Shown here piece by piece: positions 44,820 through 53,947 of a DNA stretch of 64,000 nucleotides (positions are counted from its first letter, which is position 1; the number at the start of each line of letters is the position of its first letter). The stretch is from Ruminococcus sp. YE282 (GTDB taxonomy: Bacteria > Bacillota > Clostridia > Oscillospirales > Acutalibacteraceae), in the NCBI GenBank assembly GCA_900101355.1, contig FMUV01000009.1:1-64000 (forward strand), written 5' to 3'. A program made the position numbers and the translations under genes. Under the pieces are notes generated by a model. It was not told the DNA's origin. It made no database searches and saw only the letters and a program-made list of their open reading frames with translations.

Positions 44820-46193
44820 ATGGCAGATTCAGAATTTACGGGTGCGTATGATATTGCAAATATGCCGTACAGTCCCGAAGCCGAACAGGCAGTGCTTGGT
44901 GCAATCATTCTTGACAGCAATGTTTTTGACAAGGTAATTGATTATATAAAGTCGCCTGATTATTTTTATGTTTCTTTGCATAAGCTGATTTTTTCTCAGA
45001 TGCAGGAAATGATAAACTTCGGAATGGCGGTTGACTTTGTAACCCTGCTTGAAAAATTAAAACAGAATAAGGCTTTTGACGATGCAACAGGCAAAACCTA
45101 TCTTATGGATTTGGTAAATAATTGTCCGTCAATTTCCAACGCCCCGTCGTATGCAAAGCTGATTGCCGAAAAATACAATGTTCGCAGACTGATTACCGCC
45201 GCAAGAGAAATTATTGACGACGCAACAGCAGGAGAAGAAGACTCTTCCGTCTTAATTGATTCTGCCGAGCAAAAGATTTTTGATATAAGAAACGGCAATC
45301 AAAGGTCGGGGCTTGAACATATTGATTCGGTCATTTTTCAGACCTTTAATCGTCTTGACGCCTTGAACAAAGACACCGACGACAGTCTAAAGCCGATTCC
45401 AACAGGTATCGGTGACCTTGACCGAATGATTACGGGACTTAACCGAAGCGACCTTATTTTGCTTGCGGCTCGTCCCGGTATGGGTAAGACAAGTTTTGCG
45501 CTCAATATTGCACGCCACGCCGCATGCAAAAGCAGGAAGACGGTTGCGTTTTTCTCTCTTGAAATGTCAAAAGAGCAGCTTGTAAGCCGTTTGCTTTCAA
45601 CAGAAGCACTTGTAAGCGGCACAAAGCTTAGAACAGGCAAGCTCAGCGATGAGGAATGGGAAAGACTCATTCCCGCAAGCGATATATTAAAGAAAACCGA
45701 ACTTTATCTTGACGATACTCCAGGAATTACAATTACGGAAATGAAGTCGCGTTTGCGCAGGCTTCACAATCTTGACCTTGTTATTATCGACTATCTTCAA
45801 CTTATGGCGAGCGGAAGAAGAATTGATAACCGTGTTCAGGAAATTTCGGAGATTACCCGAAACTTGAAGATTTTGGCAAAGGAAATGAACGTACCCGTAA
45901 TTACGCTTTCACAGTTGTCCCGTGCCTCGGAACAGCGTACCGACCACAGACCCCAGCTTTCCGACTTGCGTGATTCGGGTTCAATTGAGCAGGATGCGGA
46001 TATTGTATTGTTTTTGTACCGTGAGGGATATTACAGCGACAAGACAGCCGAACAGGCGGCTGCGCCGAATGCCGATATGAATTCTGGCGAGTGTATTGTT
46101 GCCAAAAACCGTCACGGCGAGACAAGTACCGTTAAGTTGCATTGGCAGGGCGAATTTATGAGGTTCTCGGGCACGGAGGACAGAAATGAATAG
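44820..46193 (+). CDS. dnaB: Replicative DNA helicase DnaB
   Basis: The hexameric helicase works at the replication fork. The 457-residue protein has an N-terminal primase-interacting domain (MPYSPEAEQAVLGAIILD), a linker and a RecA-type domain with Walker A RPGMGKT (218-224), then FFSLEMSKEQL, Walker B LVIIDYLQLM and the Arg-finger region ITLSQLSRASEQR. No intein is present. ATG 44820, with GGAG just before it, is used instead of the longer open frame, whose extra 36 residues do not look like DnaB. It overlaps the tilS start by 8 bases. Confidence 0.97.
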   Translation: MADSEFTGAYDIANMPYSPEAEQAVLGAIILDSNVFDKVIDYIKSPDYFYVSLHKLIFSQMQEMINFGMAVDFVTLLEKLKQNKAFDDATGKTYLMDLVNNCPSISNAPSYAKLIAEKYNVRRLITAAREIIDDATAGEEDSSVLIDSAEQKIFDIRNGNQRSGLEHIDSVIFQTFNRLDALNKDTDDSLKPIPTGIGDLDRMITGLNRSDLILLAARPGMGKTSFALNIARHAACKSRKTVAFFSLEMSKEQLVSRLLSTEALVSGTKLRTGKLSDEEWERLIPASDILKKTELYLDDTPGITITEMKSRLRRLHNLDLVIIDYLQLMASGRRIDNRVQEISEITRNLKILAKEMNVPVITLSQLSRASEQRTDHRPQLSDLRDSGSIEQDADIVLFLYREGYYSDKTAEQAAAPNADMNSGECIVAKNRHGETSTVKLHWQGEFMRFSGTEDRNE

Positions 46194-47508
46194 TCTGATT
46201 GCCGACGCCGTAAAAAAATATGATATGCTTAAAAGCGGAGACAGGGTGGTTGTTGCGCTTTCGGGCGGAGCTGATTCCGTTTCTTTGCTTGATAATCTTA
46301 ATGATATAAAAGAATTATATAATCTTACAATTTATGCCGCTCACGTAAATCATTTGCTCAGAGGAGCAGAGGCGGAACGTGATGAAAATTTTTGCAAAAT
46401 TCTTTGTGAGAAATATAATGTTGAATTATTTATAAAAAAAGTTGATGTAAGGACTCTGGCAAAGCAACAAAAAATCAGTGAAGAGTTATGTGGGCGAAAT
46501 GTTCGCTACCGCTTTTTTGATGAACTTTCAGAAAAACTCAATGCCAAAGTTGCCACAGCTCACACAATGTCCGACAATGCGGAAACGCTGATATATAATA
46601 TTGCCCGAGGTTCGGGAATTAACGGTGCGGGCGGGATTTCTCCCGTTAGGGGAAATATCGTAAGACCGCTGATAGAAGTAACACGCTCACAGGTTGAGGC
46701 ATATTGCCAAGAACGTAGCCTCGAATTTGTTACAGACAGCACCAATCTATCTGATGATTATACACGCAATAAAATAAGGCACTCGGTTGTGGTGCCGTTA
46801 AAAGAAATAAATCCGAGCTTTGAGACCAGCGCAATGCGTTTTTCTCAAGCCGCAAGAGAAGCACACGACTATATCAAAAAGCAGGCAAGGTCAGCACTTA
46901 GCAGTTGCAAAAACAACTTGGGGTTTGACTGTAAAATGCTTTTGAATTATGATACGGCAGTGATTAAGGCCGCTTTATCAATTTTATGCAATGAGTATGC
47001 CGAATTTCAACCCGAATACAGGCACATTGAGCTTATGACGGGAATACTGAAAAACGGCGGTGCGGTTGAACTTTCCAAGGACTATACCGCAGTTTCAAAA
47101 CAGAACATTTTCAGGATAGTAAACACAGATTTGTTATCCGTTAATTCATATAAAATCGAGATTCCGTTAAAAAACACGGCTGAGTTTGAGTATTTGGGCA
47201 AACATTATTCTGCCGAATATTTAAATTCGGATGAAAATCAGCCGATTCCGATGTTCAGAACCCGCAGGAACGGCGACACATTTAGACCGCAAAAACGCAA
47301 TGTTACAAAGTCTTTGCGAAAACTTATGAACGAAATGAAAATTCCGTCAGAAATAAGGGATAATCTGCTTTTGCTTGCACTTGACTCAAAAGTTTTATGG
47401 TGCGAAAAAATCGGGTTTTCCGCTGACGGCGAATTTTTAAATAAAAAAAATTGTTTATCAATAAAAACAGATAAATCGGGAGGGCAAAATAATGCACAAG
47501 GACGTTGA
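46186..47508 (+). CDS. tilS: tRNA(Ile)-lysidine synthetase TilS
   Basis: TilS converts the wobble cytidine of the AUA-reading tRNA(Ile) to lysidine and is normally essential. The 440-residue protein has the N-terminal PP-loop SGGADS at residues 26-31, the HTMSDNAETLIYNIARG region and TDSTN...YTRNKIRH. The C-terminal TilS domain (PMFRTRRNGDTFRPQ, LRKLMNEMKIP) is also present. It overlaps dnaB by 8 bases and hpt by 17, so the three are tightly coupled. tilS-hpt-ftsH is the same order as in Bacillus subtilis. Confidence 0.96.
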   Translation: MNSLIADAVKKYDMLKSGDRVVVALSGGADSVSLLDNLNDIKELYNLTIYAAHVNHLLRGAEAERDENFCKILCEKYNVELFIKKVDVRTLAKQQKISEELCGRNVRYRFFDELSEKLNAKVATAHTMSDNAETLIYNIARGSGINGAGGISPVRGNIVRPLIEVTRSQVEAYCQERSLEFVTDSTNLSDDYTRNKIRHSVVVPLKEINPSFETSAMRFSQAAREAHDYIKKQARSALSSCKNNLGFDCKMLLNYDTAVIKAALSILCNEYAEFQPEYRHIELMTGILKNGGAVELSKDYTAVSKQNIFRIVNTDLLSVNSYKIEIPLKNTAEFEYLGKHYSAEYLNSDENQPIPMFRTRRNGDTFRPQKRNVTKSLRKLMNEMKIPSEIRDNLLLLALDSKVLWCEKIGFSADGEFLNKKNCLSIKTDKSGGQNNAQGR

Positions 47509-48028
47509 ATATGTACTTTATTCTGAAAAAGATATTGAAAATATTGTGAACAGACTTGCAAAACAGATAGAAAAGGACTATAATGGCAGGGAATTTGTAG
47601 TTGTGGGACTTTTGAAGGGTTGTTTTGTGTTTATGACTGACCTTGTCAGAAAAATCAATCTTGATTTTGCGATTGATTTTATGGTTGCCTCAAGCTACGG
47701 AAGTTCAACAAAAAGCTCGGGCGATGTTACAATATCAAAGGATATGTCCGTGCCGATTGAGGGCAAAGATATTTTGATTGTTGAGGATATTATTGATACA
47801 GGCAATACGCTTGAATTTATCGCAAATTATCTTAAAGCAAAAAAGGCAAAGTCGGTTAGAATTTGCACCCTTTTTGACAAACCTCAGCACAGAGTAAATT
47901 CGCTTGTTCCGGAATATATCGGAACAACAATTCCCGATGAATTTATTGTCGGATATGGTCTGGATTATGACGAAAAATACAGAAATCTCCCGTATATAGG
48001 CGTTCTTAAACCTTCGGTTTATTCGTAA
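47492..48028 (+). CDS. hpt: Hypoxanthine phosphoribosyltransferase
   Basis: This purine-salvage enzyme joins PRPP to hypoxanthine (or guanine). The 178-residue protein has the PRPP loop VEDIIDTGNT near 97-106 and the early GLLKGCFVFMTDLVR loop. The late Asp-containing purine-binding segment IVGYGLDYDEKYRNLPYIG is present, matching bacterial HPRT. The start at 47492 lies within the end of tilS behind GGGAGGGC, indicating translational coupling. It is followed after 53 bases by ftsH. Confidence 0.95.
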   Translation: MHKDVEYVLYSEKDIENIVNRLAKQIEKDYNGREFVVVGLLKGCFVFMTDLVRKINLDFAIDFMVASSYGSSTKSSGDVTISKDMSVPIEGKDILIVEDIIDTGNTLEFIANYLKAKKAKSVRICTLFDKPQHRVNSLVPEYIGTTIPDEFIVGYGLDYDEKYRNLPYIGVLKPSVYS

Positions 48029-48081
48029 ATTTTTCATAATCGTTGATTACATACAAACAATATAAAGAGGAGTGAAACGCA

Positions 48082-50121
48082 TTGGATAACAAGAAAAAGG
48101 TACGCAATCTGCTTCTTTATTTAGGTATTCCAATTTTGATTATTCTTGCTGCCGCAATGATTCTCAGTTCAAGACAGGGCGAGCCGCCGAAAACCTCGGA
48201 GCTTGTTCAGTACTTTGTTGATGATAAAGTTGACAGTTATACTATCAATTACGGTACCGGTGCAATTGAAATTACCCTTAAAGAGGGCGAAAAGGCTTAT
48301 GATGATTCTACATCGTCAATCGGAAGCAATGCCTCAAGCAATACTGAGTCAGCAACAGACCCGACAGACTCAACAAAGGCAAGTTCCGATTCAACCTCTA
48401 TTCTTAACAGCAAAAAGCCAAATCAGGTAGTAGTCAAAGGTCAGCTTGCCGATATTCAAAGATTTATTGATGACATCAAGCCGTATCAGGCGTCTGCCGA
48501 TGAGGCGATGACTTATAATTATGTTCGGGCAAGCGACAATTCGCTTCTTTTGGACTTAATTCCGACTGTAATTCTTGTTGTTATATTTATCGCTGCCTGG
48601 GTATTCATAATGAAGCGTATGGGCGGTGCAGGTCTTGGCGGCAAAGAGATGAACTTTGGCAAAGCCAAGATTAAAAATACAAACGATGAAAAGTGCAAGA
48701 CAACATTTGATGATGTTGCAGGCGCAGACGAGGAAAAAGAAGAATTGAAAGAAGTTGTTGAATTTCTTAAGAACCCTGAAAAGTTCAACAAACTCGGTGC
48801 AAGAATCCCTAAGGGTGTTCTTCTTGTGGGACCTCCCGGAACAGGTAAAACCTTGCTTGCAAGAGCTGTTGCAGGTGAAGCCGGTGTTCCGTTCTTCTCA
48901 ATATCGGGTTCAGACTTTGTAGAGATGTTTGTCGGCGTGGGTGCTTCACGTGTACGTGATTTGTTTGACCAGGCAAAGAAAAACTCGCCGTGCATTATAT
49001 TTATCGACGAAATCGACGCAGTCGGCCGTCAGAGAGGCGCAGGTCTTGGCGGAGGCAATGATGAACGTGAGCAGACTCTTAACCAGTTGCTTGTTGAAAT
49101 GGACGGTTTTGGTGTAAACGAGGGCGTAATCCTTATCGCCGCAACCAACAGACCTGACGTTCTTGACCCTGCACTTCTTCGTCCGGGAAGATTTGACCGT
49201 CAGGTAGTTGTAAGCTATCCTGATGTCAACGGACGTGAGGCAATACTCAAGGTTCACGCACGCAAAAAGCCTCTTGCTCCTGATGTTAAATTAAAGACGA
49301 TTGCCAAGACAACTGCCGGATTTACCGGTGCAGACCTTGAAAACCTTCTTAACGAAGCCGCTTTGCTTGCCGCACGTGCAAACAAAAAGGCAATTACAAT
49401 GAAGGAAATTGAGGAAGCTACCATCAAAGTAGTTGTCGGTGCCGAGAAGAAGACAAAGATTATGAGCGATAAGGAGAAGAAGCTGACAGCTTATCACGAA
49501 GCCGGTCACGCAATTCTGTTTGATAAGCTCGAAACTCAGGACCCTGTTCATGAAATCTCAATTATTCCTCGCGGTATGGCAGGCGGATACACAATGCCGC
49601 TTCCGACTGAGGATAAATCCTATAATTCACGAAACGAAATGCTTGAAGATATTGTTGTTGCACTCGGCGGACGTGTTGCAGAGGCGCTTATCCTTGACGA
49701 CATTTCAACAGGTGCTTCAAACGATATCGAAAAGGCAACCAAAACCGCGCGTTCAATGGTTACCAAGTACGGTATGACAAAGGAACTCGGCTGTGTAAAC
49801 TACGGTTCAGACAACAACAGCGTATTCCTCGGTCGTGATATGGGACGCACTCAGGATTATTCCGAGGCTACCGCAGCTAAGATTGATGAGCTTGTTCTCA
49901 AGATAGTAAATGATTGTTACGAAAGAGCCGTTAAGATTCTTAGCGACAACATCGATAAGCTCCACGAAATTGCGGCTTATCTTATCAAACACGAAAAGAT
50001 GGGCAGTGAAGACTTTGAAGCGGTTATGAACGGAACCTATGTTGAACCGGTTGAATCTGCTGAACCTGATGAAGTTGCAAACAACAGCGACAATTCAGAA
50101 GATGATTCTTCAAAAGAATAA
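48082..50121 (+). CDS. ftsH: ATP-dependent zinc metalloprotease FtsH
   Basis: This membrane AAA+ protease degrades unstable membrane and regulatory proteins. The 679-residue protein has two helices (about 10-27 and 155-180) around an extracytoplasmic domain with a Ser/Thr-rich insertion (about 73-112). The AAA module has Walker A GPPGTGKT (250-257), Walker [12 protein letters not shown] and the SRH region RPGRFDRQ. The zinc site is HEAGH at 472-476. The C-terminus is acidic. It starts with TTG, with AGAGGAG nine bases upstream. The order tilS-hpt-ftsH supports the call. Confidence 0.97.
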   Translation: MDNKKKVRNLLLYLGIPILIILAAAMILSSRQGEPPKTSELVQYFVDDKVDSYTINYGTGAIEITLKEGEKAYDDSTSSIGSNASSNTESATDPTDSTKASSDSTSILNSKKPNQVVVKGQLADIQRFIDDIKPYQASADEAMTYNYVRASDNSLLLDLIPTVILVVIFIAAWVFIMKRMGGAGLGGKEMNFGKAKIKNTNDEKCKTTFDDVAGADEEKEELKEVVEFLKNPEKFNKLGARIPKGVLLVGPPGTGKTLLARAVAGEAGVPFFSISGSDFVEMFVGVGASRVRDLFDQAKKNSPCIIFIDEIDAVGRQRGAGLGGGNDEREQTLNQLLVEMDGFGVNEGVILIAATNRPDVLDPALLRPGRFDRQVVVSYPDVNGREAILKVHARKKPLAPDVKLKTIAKTTAGFTGADLENLLNEAALLAARANKKAITMKEIEEATIKVVVGAEKKTKIMSDKEKKLTAYHEAGHAILFDKLETQDPVHEISIIPRGMAGGYTMPLPTEDKSYNSRNEMLEDIVVALGGRVAEALILDDISTGASNDIEKATKTARSMVTKYGMTKELGCVNYGSDNNSVFLGRDMGRTQDYSEATAAKIDELVLKIVNDCYERAVKILSDNIDKLHEIAAYLIKHEKMGSEDFEAVMNGTYVEPVESAEPDEVANNSDNSEDDSSKE

Positions 50122-50172
50122 TTATTAATTCCGCTTGGGGGCGGCAGATGTCGTCCCCTTGCGGCAGACTTT

Positions 50173-50344
50173 TATAACCTAAGTGCATAAGCGCTCCGCC
50201 TATAAAGCAGGGGTACATCAGAATTTCAGTCAAAGCTGCAATTTGCGACTGAAATCCCGAAGAGCTTACGCTTTTTGCACTGTTTTCAATTTATTGCAAG
50301 CTCTGCCTTTGGCAAACATAGCAGAGCATTGCTCCGATTTAAAT
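50173..50344 (+). repeat. Dispersed structured element, copy A
   Basis: It starts TATAACCTAAGTGCA. The stems are TTTCAGTC (50224-50231) / GACTGAAA (50247-50254), AAGAGC TTAC GCTTTT, and GCTCTGC (50300-50306) / GCAGAGC (50321-50327). It ends CTCCGATTTAAA. It sits upstream of uvrA in the same direction. A weak hairpin CTTCCC/GGGGAG with a T-run follows it (50348-50378). Confidence 0.82.
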
Positions 50345-50401
50345 GTCTTCCCGTCAAGGGGAGCATTTTTTATCTCTGCGATTTTTAAGAGGTGAGATTA
50401 A

Positions 50402-53221
50402 ATGGAACTTGATAAAATTATTGTCAGGGGAGCAAAAGAACACAATTTAAAAAATGTTAATGTTGAAATTCCTCGTAACAAACTGGTTGTTATTACAGGA
50501 CTTTCGGGTTCGGGAAAAAGCTCTCTTGCTTTTGATACGATATATGCCGAGGGACAACGAAGATATGTAGAAAGCCTTTCGTCTTATGCAAGAATGTTTC
50601 TCGGTCAAATGGACAAGCCTAATGTAGAGAGCATTGAGGGACTTTCACCTGCAATATCAATTGACCAAAAAACCACTTCCAAGAACCCCCGTTCAACCGT
50701 AGGCACGGTTACCGAGATTTACGACTATCTGCGCTTGCTTTACGCAAGAATAGGTGTGCCGCATTGTCCGATTTGCGGACGTGAGATTAAACAGCAGACC
50801 GTTGACCAGATTGTTGACAAAATTATGACTTATGAGCAGAGAACAAAAATTCAGGTGCTTGCTCCGGTGGTAAGGGGAAGAAAGGGAGAACACGCCAAAG
50901 TGCTTGACAGCGCACGTAAGTCGGGTTTTGTTCGTGTTCGTGCCGACGGAGTAATATATGATTTATCTGAAAAAATTCCGTTAGAGAAAAATAAAAAGCA
51001 CAATATTGATGTAATCGTTGACCGACTTGTAATCAAGCCCGAGATTACTTCTCGCCTTTCCGACAGCATTGAAACTGCCTCAAAACTTGCAAACGGCCTT
51101 ATTGTAGTGAATGTTTCAGGCGGGGAAGACGTAACTTTTTCTCAAAAATATGCTTGTCCCGAACACGGCATAAGTATCGACGAGCTGACTCCGAGAATGT
51201 TTTCGTTTAATAATCCCTTTGGCGCATGTCCAAAATGTACCGGATTGGGAGTTTTTCTTAAAATCGATGAAAACAAAATAATTCCCGACAAGAATAAAAG
51301 CGTTAAAGACGGCGGCATAAAGGGCAGCGGCTGGGCAATGGAGGGCAGCTCTATTGCGGCAATGTATTTTGAGGCGCTTGCCAAAAAATATAATTTTTCA
51401 CTTTCGGAACCGCTGAAGAATATACCTGATGATGTTATTCATGCGATTTTATACGGAACAGGTGATGAACCGTTAAAAATACAGCGAAAGTCGGTATACG
51501 GCAGCGGAAGTTATGAAAAACCGTTTGAGGGCATTATCAACAATCTTCAGCGCCGTTACAATGAAACGAGCAGTAACTGGATTAAGGATGAAATTCGCAG
51601 TTATATGACGGAAATCCCATGTGACGCCTGTCACGGTGACAGACTTTCTGCCGAAAGCCTTGCGGTTACGGTCGGCGGAATTAATATTTCGGATTTTTGC
51701 AAAAAGTCTGTTGTTGATTCGCTTGAATTTGTAGAAAACCTTAAGTTGACCGAAAAAGAGTCGATTATTGCGGCGGAGATAATCAAAGAAATCAAGGAAC
51801 GTCTGAACTTTTTGAAGAGCGTCGGACTTGGATATTTGACTTTGTCACGCAGTTCGGGAACACTGAGCGGCGGAGAGAGCCAGCGTATCAGACTTGCAAC
51901 CCAGATAGGAAGCTCGCTTATGGGCGTGCTTTACATTCTTGACGAACCGAGTATCGGTCTTCATCAGCGTGACAACGAAAAGCTGTTGAGCACGCTGAAG
52001 CGTTTGCGTGACCTTGGAAATACAGTTATTGTGGTTGAACACGACGAAGACACAATGTATGCCGCAGACTATATTGTTGACGTGGGTCCCGGAGCGGGAA
52101 TACACGGCGGACAGATTGTCTGCACGGGAGATGTAAACAAGATAAAAGCCTGCAAAGATTCTGTTACAGGGCAATATCTAAGCGGAAAACGCTGTGTTCC
52201 CGTTCCCGAAAACAGGAGAAAGGGCAACGGCAAATTTCTTGAAATTATCGGAGCGGCTGAAAATAATCTCAAAAATATAAATGTCAAGATACCGCTTGGA
52301 GAGTTCGTTTGCGTAACAGGTGTTTCGGGTTCGGGCAAAAGTTCTCTTATCAACGAAATACTCTATAAAACGCTTGCTCGTGAGCTGAACGGTGCCAAGA
52401 CGGTTTCGGGAAAACACAAAAAGATTAAAGGCATTGAAAATCTTGACAAGGTAATTCAAATTGACCAAAGCCCTATCGGAAGAACTCCGCGCTCCAATCC
52501 TGCAACATATACAGGTGTGTTTACCGATATAAGGGCATTGTTTGCCTCTACTCAAGACGCAAAGATGCGAGGATTTTCGCAAAGCCGTTTCAGTTTTAAT
52601 GTTAAGGGCGGTCGCTGTGAGGCGTGTCAGGGCGACGGTATCATAAAAATTGAAATGCACTTCCTGTCAGACGTGTACGTTCCCTGTGAAGTGTGCAAGG
52701 GCAAACGATATAACCGTGAAACCCTTGAGGTAAAATATAAGGGAAAATCAATAAACGATGTGCTTGAAATGTCTGTTGAAGAAGCCACGGAGTTTTTTGC
52801 AAACCAGCCCAAAATTTCACGAAAATTGCAAACACTTTGTGATGTCGGACTTGGATATATAAAGCTTGGACAGTCCGCAACAACACTTTCGGGCGGTGAA
52901 GCTCAGCGTGTAAAACTTGCCACCGAGCTTTCAAAACGAAGCACGGGAAAGACAATATATATACTTGACGAGCCTACAACAGGACTTCATATTGCAGACG
53001 TTCACAGACTTGTAGACGTTCTTCAAATGTTGGTTGACGGCGGAAACACGGTTGTGGTTATCGAGCATAACCTTGATTTGATTAAGACCGCTGACCATAT
53101 AATCGACCTCGGACCGGAGGGCGGAGATATGGGCGGTACGCTGATTGCCCAGGGTACTCCTGAGCAGGTTGCGGATAATCCGCAGTCGTTTACGGGACAA
53201 TATCTTAAACCTTTGTTGTAA
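50402..53221 (+). CDS. uvrA: Excinuclease ABC subunit UvrA
   Basis: UvrA finds DNA damage for nucleotide excision repair. The 939-residue protein has two ABC ATPase halves: Walker [10 protein letters not shown] near residue 33 with signature [12 protein letters not shown], and GVSGSGKSS near 642 with [12 protein letters not shown]. The zinc modules are CPICGRE, CPEHG...CPKC and CEACQGDG...CEVCKGKRY. The length and the final GPEGGDMGG are typical. uvrB and uvrC are not in the window. The start follows AGAGGTGAG. Confidence 0.98.
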   Translation: MELDKIIVRGAKEHNLKNVNVEIPRNKLVVITGLSGSGKSSLAFDTIYAEGQRRYVESLSSYARMFLGQMDKPNVESIEGLSPAISIDQKTTSKNPRSTVGTVTEIYDYLRLLYARIGVPHCPICGREIKQQTVDQIVDKIMTYEQRTKIQVLAPVVRGRKGEHAKVLDSARKSGFVRVRADGVIYDLSEKIPLEKNKKHNIDVIVDRLVIKPEITSRLSDSIETASKLANGLIVVNVSGGEDVTFSQKYACPEHGISIDELTPRMFSFNNPFGACPKCTGLGVFLKIDENKIIPDKNKSVKDGGIKGSGWAMEGSSIAAMYFEALAKKYNFSLSEPLKNIPDDVIHAILYGTGDEPLKIQRKSVYGSGSYEKPFEGIINNLQRRYNETSSNWIKDEIRSYMTEIPCDACHGDRLSAESLAVTVGGINISDFCKKSVVDSLEFVENLKLTEKESIIAAEIIKEIKERLNFLKSVGLGYLTLSRSSGTLSGGESQRIRLATQIGSSLMGVLYILDEPSIGLHQRDNEKLLSTLKRLRDLGNTVIVVEHDEDTMYAADYIVDVGPGAGIHGGQIVCTGDVNKIKACKDSVTGQYLSGKRCVPVPENRRKGNGKFLEIIGAAENNLKNINVKIPLGEFVCVTGVSGSGKSSLINEILYKTLARELNGAKTVSGKHKKIKGIENLDKVIQIDQSPIGRTPRSNPATYTGVFTDIRALFASTQDAKMRGFSQSRFSFNVKGGRCEACQGDGIIKIEMHFLSDVYVPCEVCKGKRYNRETLEVKYKGKSINDVLEMSVEEATEFFANQPKISRKLQTLCDVGLGYIKLGQSATTLSGGEAQRVKLATELSKRSTGKTIYILDEPTTGLHIADVHRLVDVLQMLVDGGNTVVVIEHNLDLIKTADHIIDLGPEGGDMGGTLIAQGTPEQVADNPQSFTGQYLKPLL

Positions 53222-53223
53222 AG

Positions 53224-53399
53224 ACAATCATCGTGCAGATGTCCTTTGCCTCCTAATACGATAAGGGAATATAAAAATTTTAAATGAGGACAGATAATCC
53301 CACAATTTGACGATAGGAGCAAACGCACCCTGCATTGACTGCAATCTGTTGCATACTCTGCTCTTTGCAAGCAAAACGGAGCGTTACTTCGATTTAAAG
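53224..53399 (+). repeat. Dispersed structured element, copy D
   Basis: The left part is diverged (CAATCATCGTGCAGATGTCC). The right part is well kept: GACTGCAATCTGTTGCA, then CTCTGCTCTTTGCAAGCAA with ACGGAGCG, then TTCGATTTAAAG. It lies between uvrA and the holin-like gene. Confidence 0.72.
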
Positions 53400-53459
53400 A
53401 GAAGTTGCATATTTTTATGCAATTTCTCTTTCTTTTTGCCCTATTGCGGAGGTGAAGTT

Positions 53460-53714
53460 GTGAGCGAACAAATCATTATTGCCCTGTTTTCGTTTGCAGG
53501 CACACTTGTCGGTGCGCTTGCAGGTGTGATAACTACTGCAAGACTTTTGAATTATCGTATCGAACAGCTTGAAAAAAAGGTAGATAAACACAATAATTTG
53601 ATTGAACGTGTATATCGAATTGAACAGCACGAAGCGGTGATTGATAACAAAATTAAGACTGCCGACCACAGAATATCCGATTTGGAATCTGTGCAAAACA
53701 GCAATTTGCATTAA
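53460..53714 (+). CDS. Small XhlA/holin-like membrane protein
   Basis: The 84-residue protein has one N-terminal helix (about 5-25, ALFSFAGTLVGALAGVIT) followed by a charged coiled-coil (YRIEQLEKKVDKHNNLIERV). This resembles XhlA-type hemolysin/holin partners of phage lysis modules, which also pair one helix with a coiled coil. GTG 53460 behind GCGGAGGTG is the start; the longer frame runs back through a repeat element. It precedes a GH25 muramidase gene, the usual partner of such proteins in phages, yet no phage structural gene is nearby. The function is therefore uncertain. Confidence 0.6.
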   Translation: MSEQIIIALFSFAGTLVGALAGVITTARLLNYRIEQLEKKVDKHNNLIERVYRIEQHEAVIDNKIKTADHRISDLESVQNSNLH

Positions 53715-53796
53715 ATTTTTTATTATAGGCAAGACTGATTATTAAGGTGAGAATTTGCTTTGCATAGCAAAAAGCGCATTAAAAAGCCATTTTAAA

Positions 53797-53825
53797 TTGA
53801 ATACTGCCGTGTCTTGTGTTATAAT
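53797..53825 (+). promoter_or_regulatory. Sigma-A promoter of the GH25 gene
   Basis: TTGAAT and TATAAT are 17 bases apart. The -10 box is also the first part of element copy E. Confidence 0.75.
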
Positions 53826-53930
53826 CATAGGGCAGATGTTTTTAAAAATTATAATGTCCAATGAAATTATGAGTATCTTACGCCTTTTTGCATTTCCTGC
53901 AATCGGTTGTATGCTCTGAAATTTTGCACG
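53820..53930 (+). repeat. Dispersed structured element, copy E
   Basis: It starts TATAATCATAGGGCAGATG, has CTTACGCCTTTTTGCA and TGCAATCGGTTG like the other copies, and is cut off after ATGCTCTG. It lies in the leader of the GH25 gene. Confidence 0.65.
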
Positions 53931-53947
53931 TTATTTAGGAGATACAT

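Noticed and set aside
846..53930. Repeated units as a CRISPR array
   Set aside because: Copies are kilobases apart, in both orientations, diverged, and have no regular spacers or cas genes.
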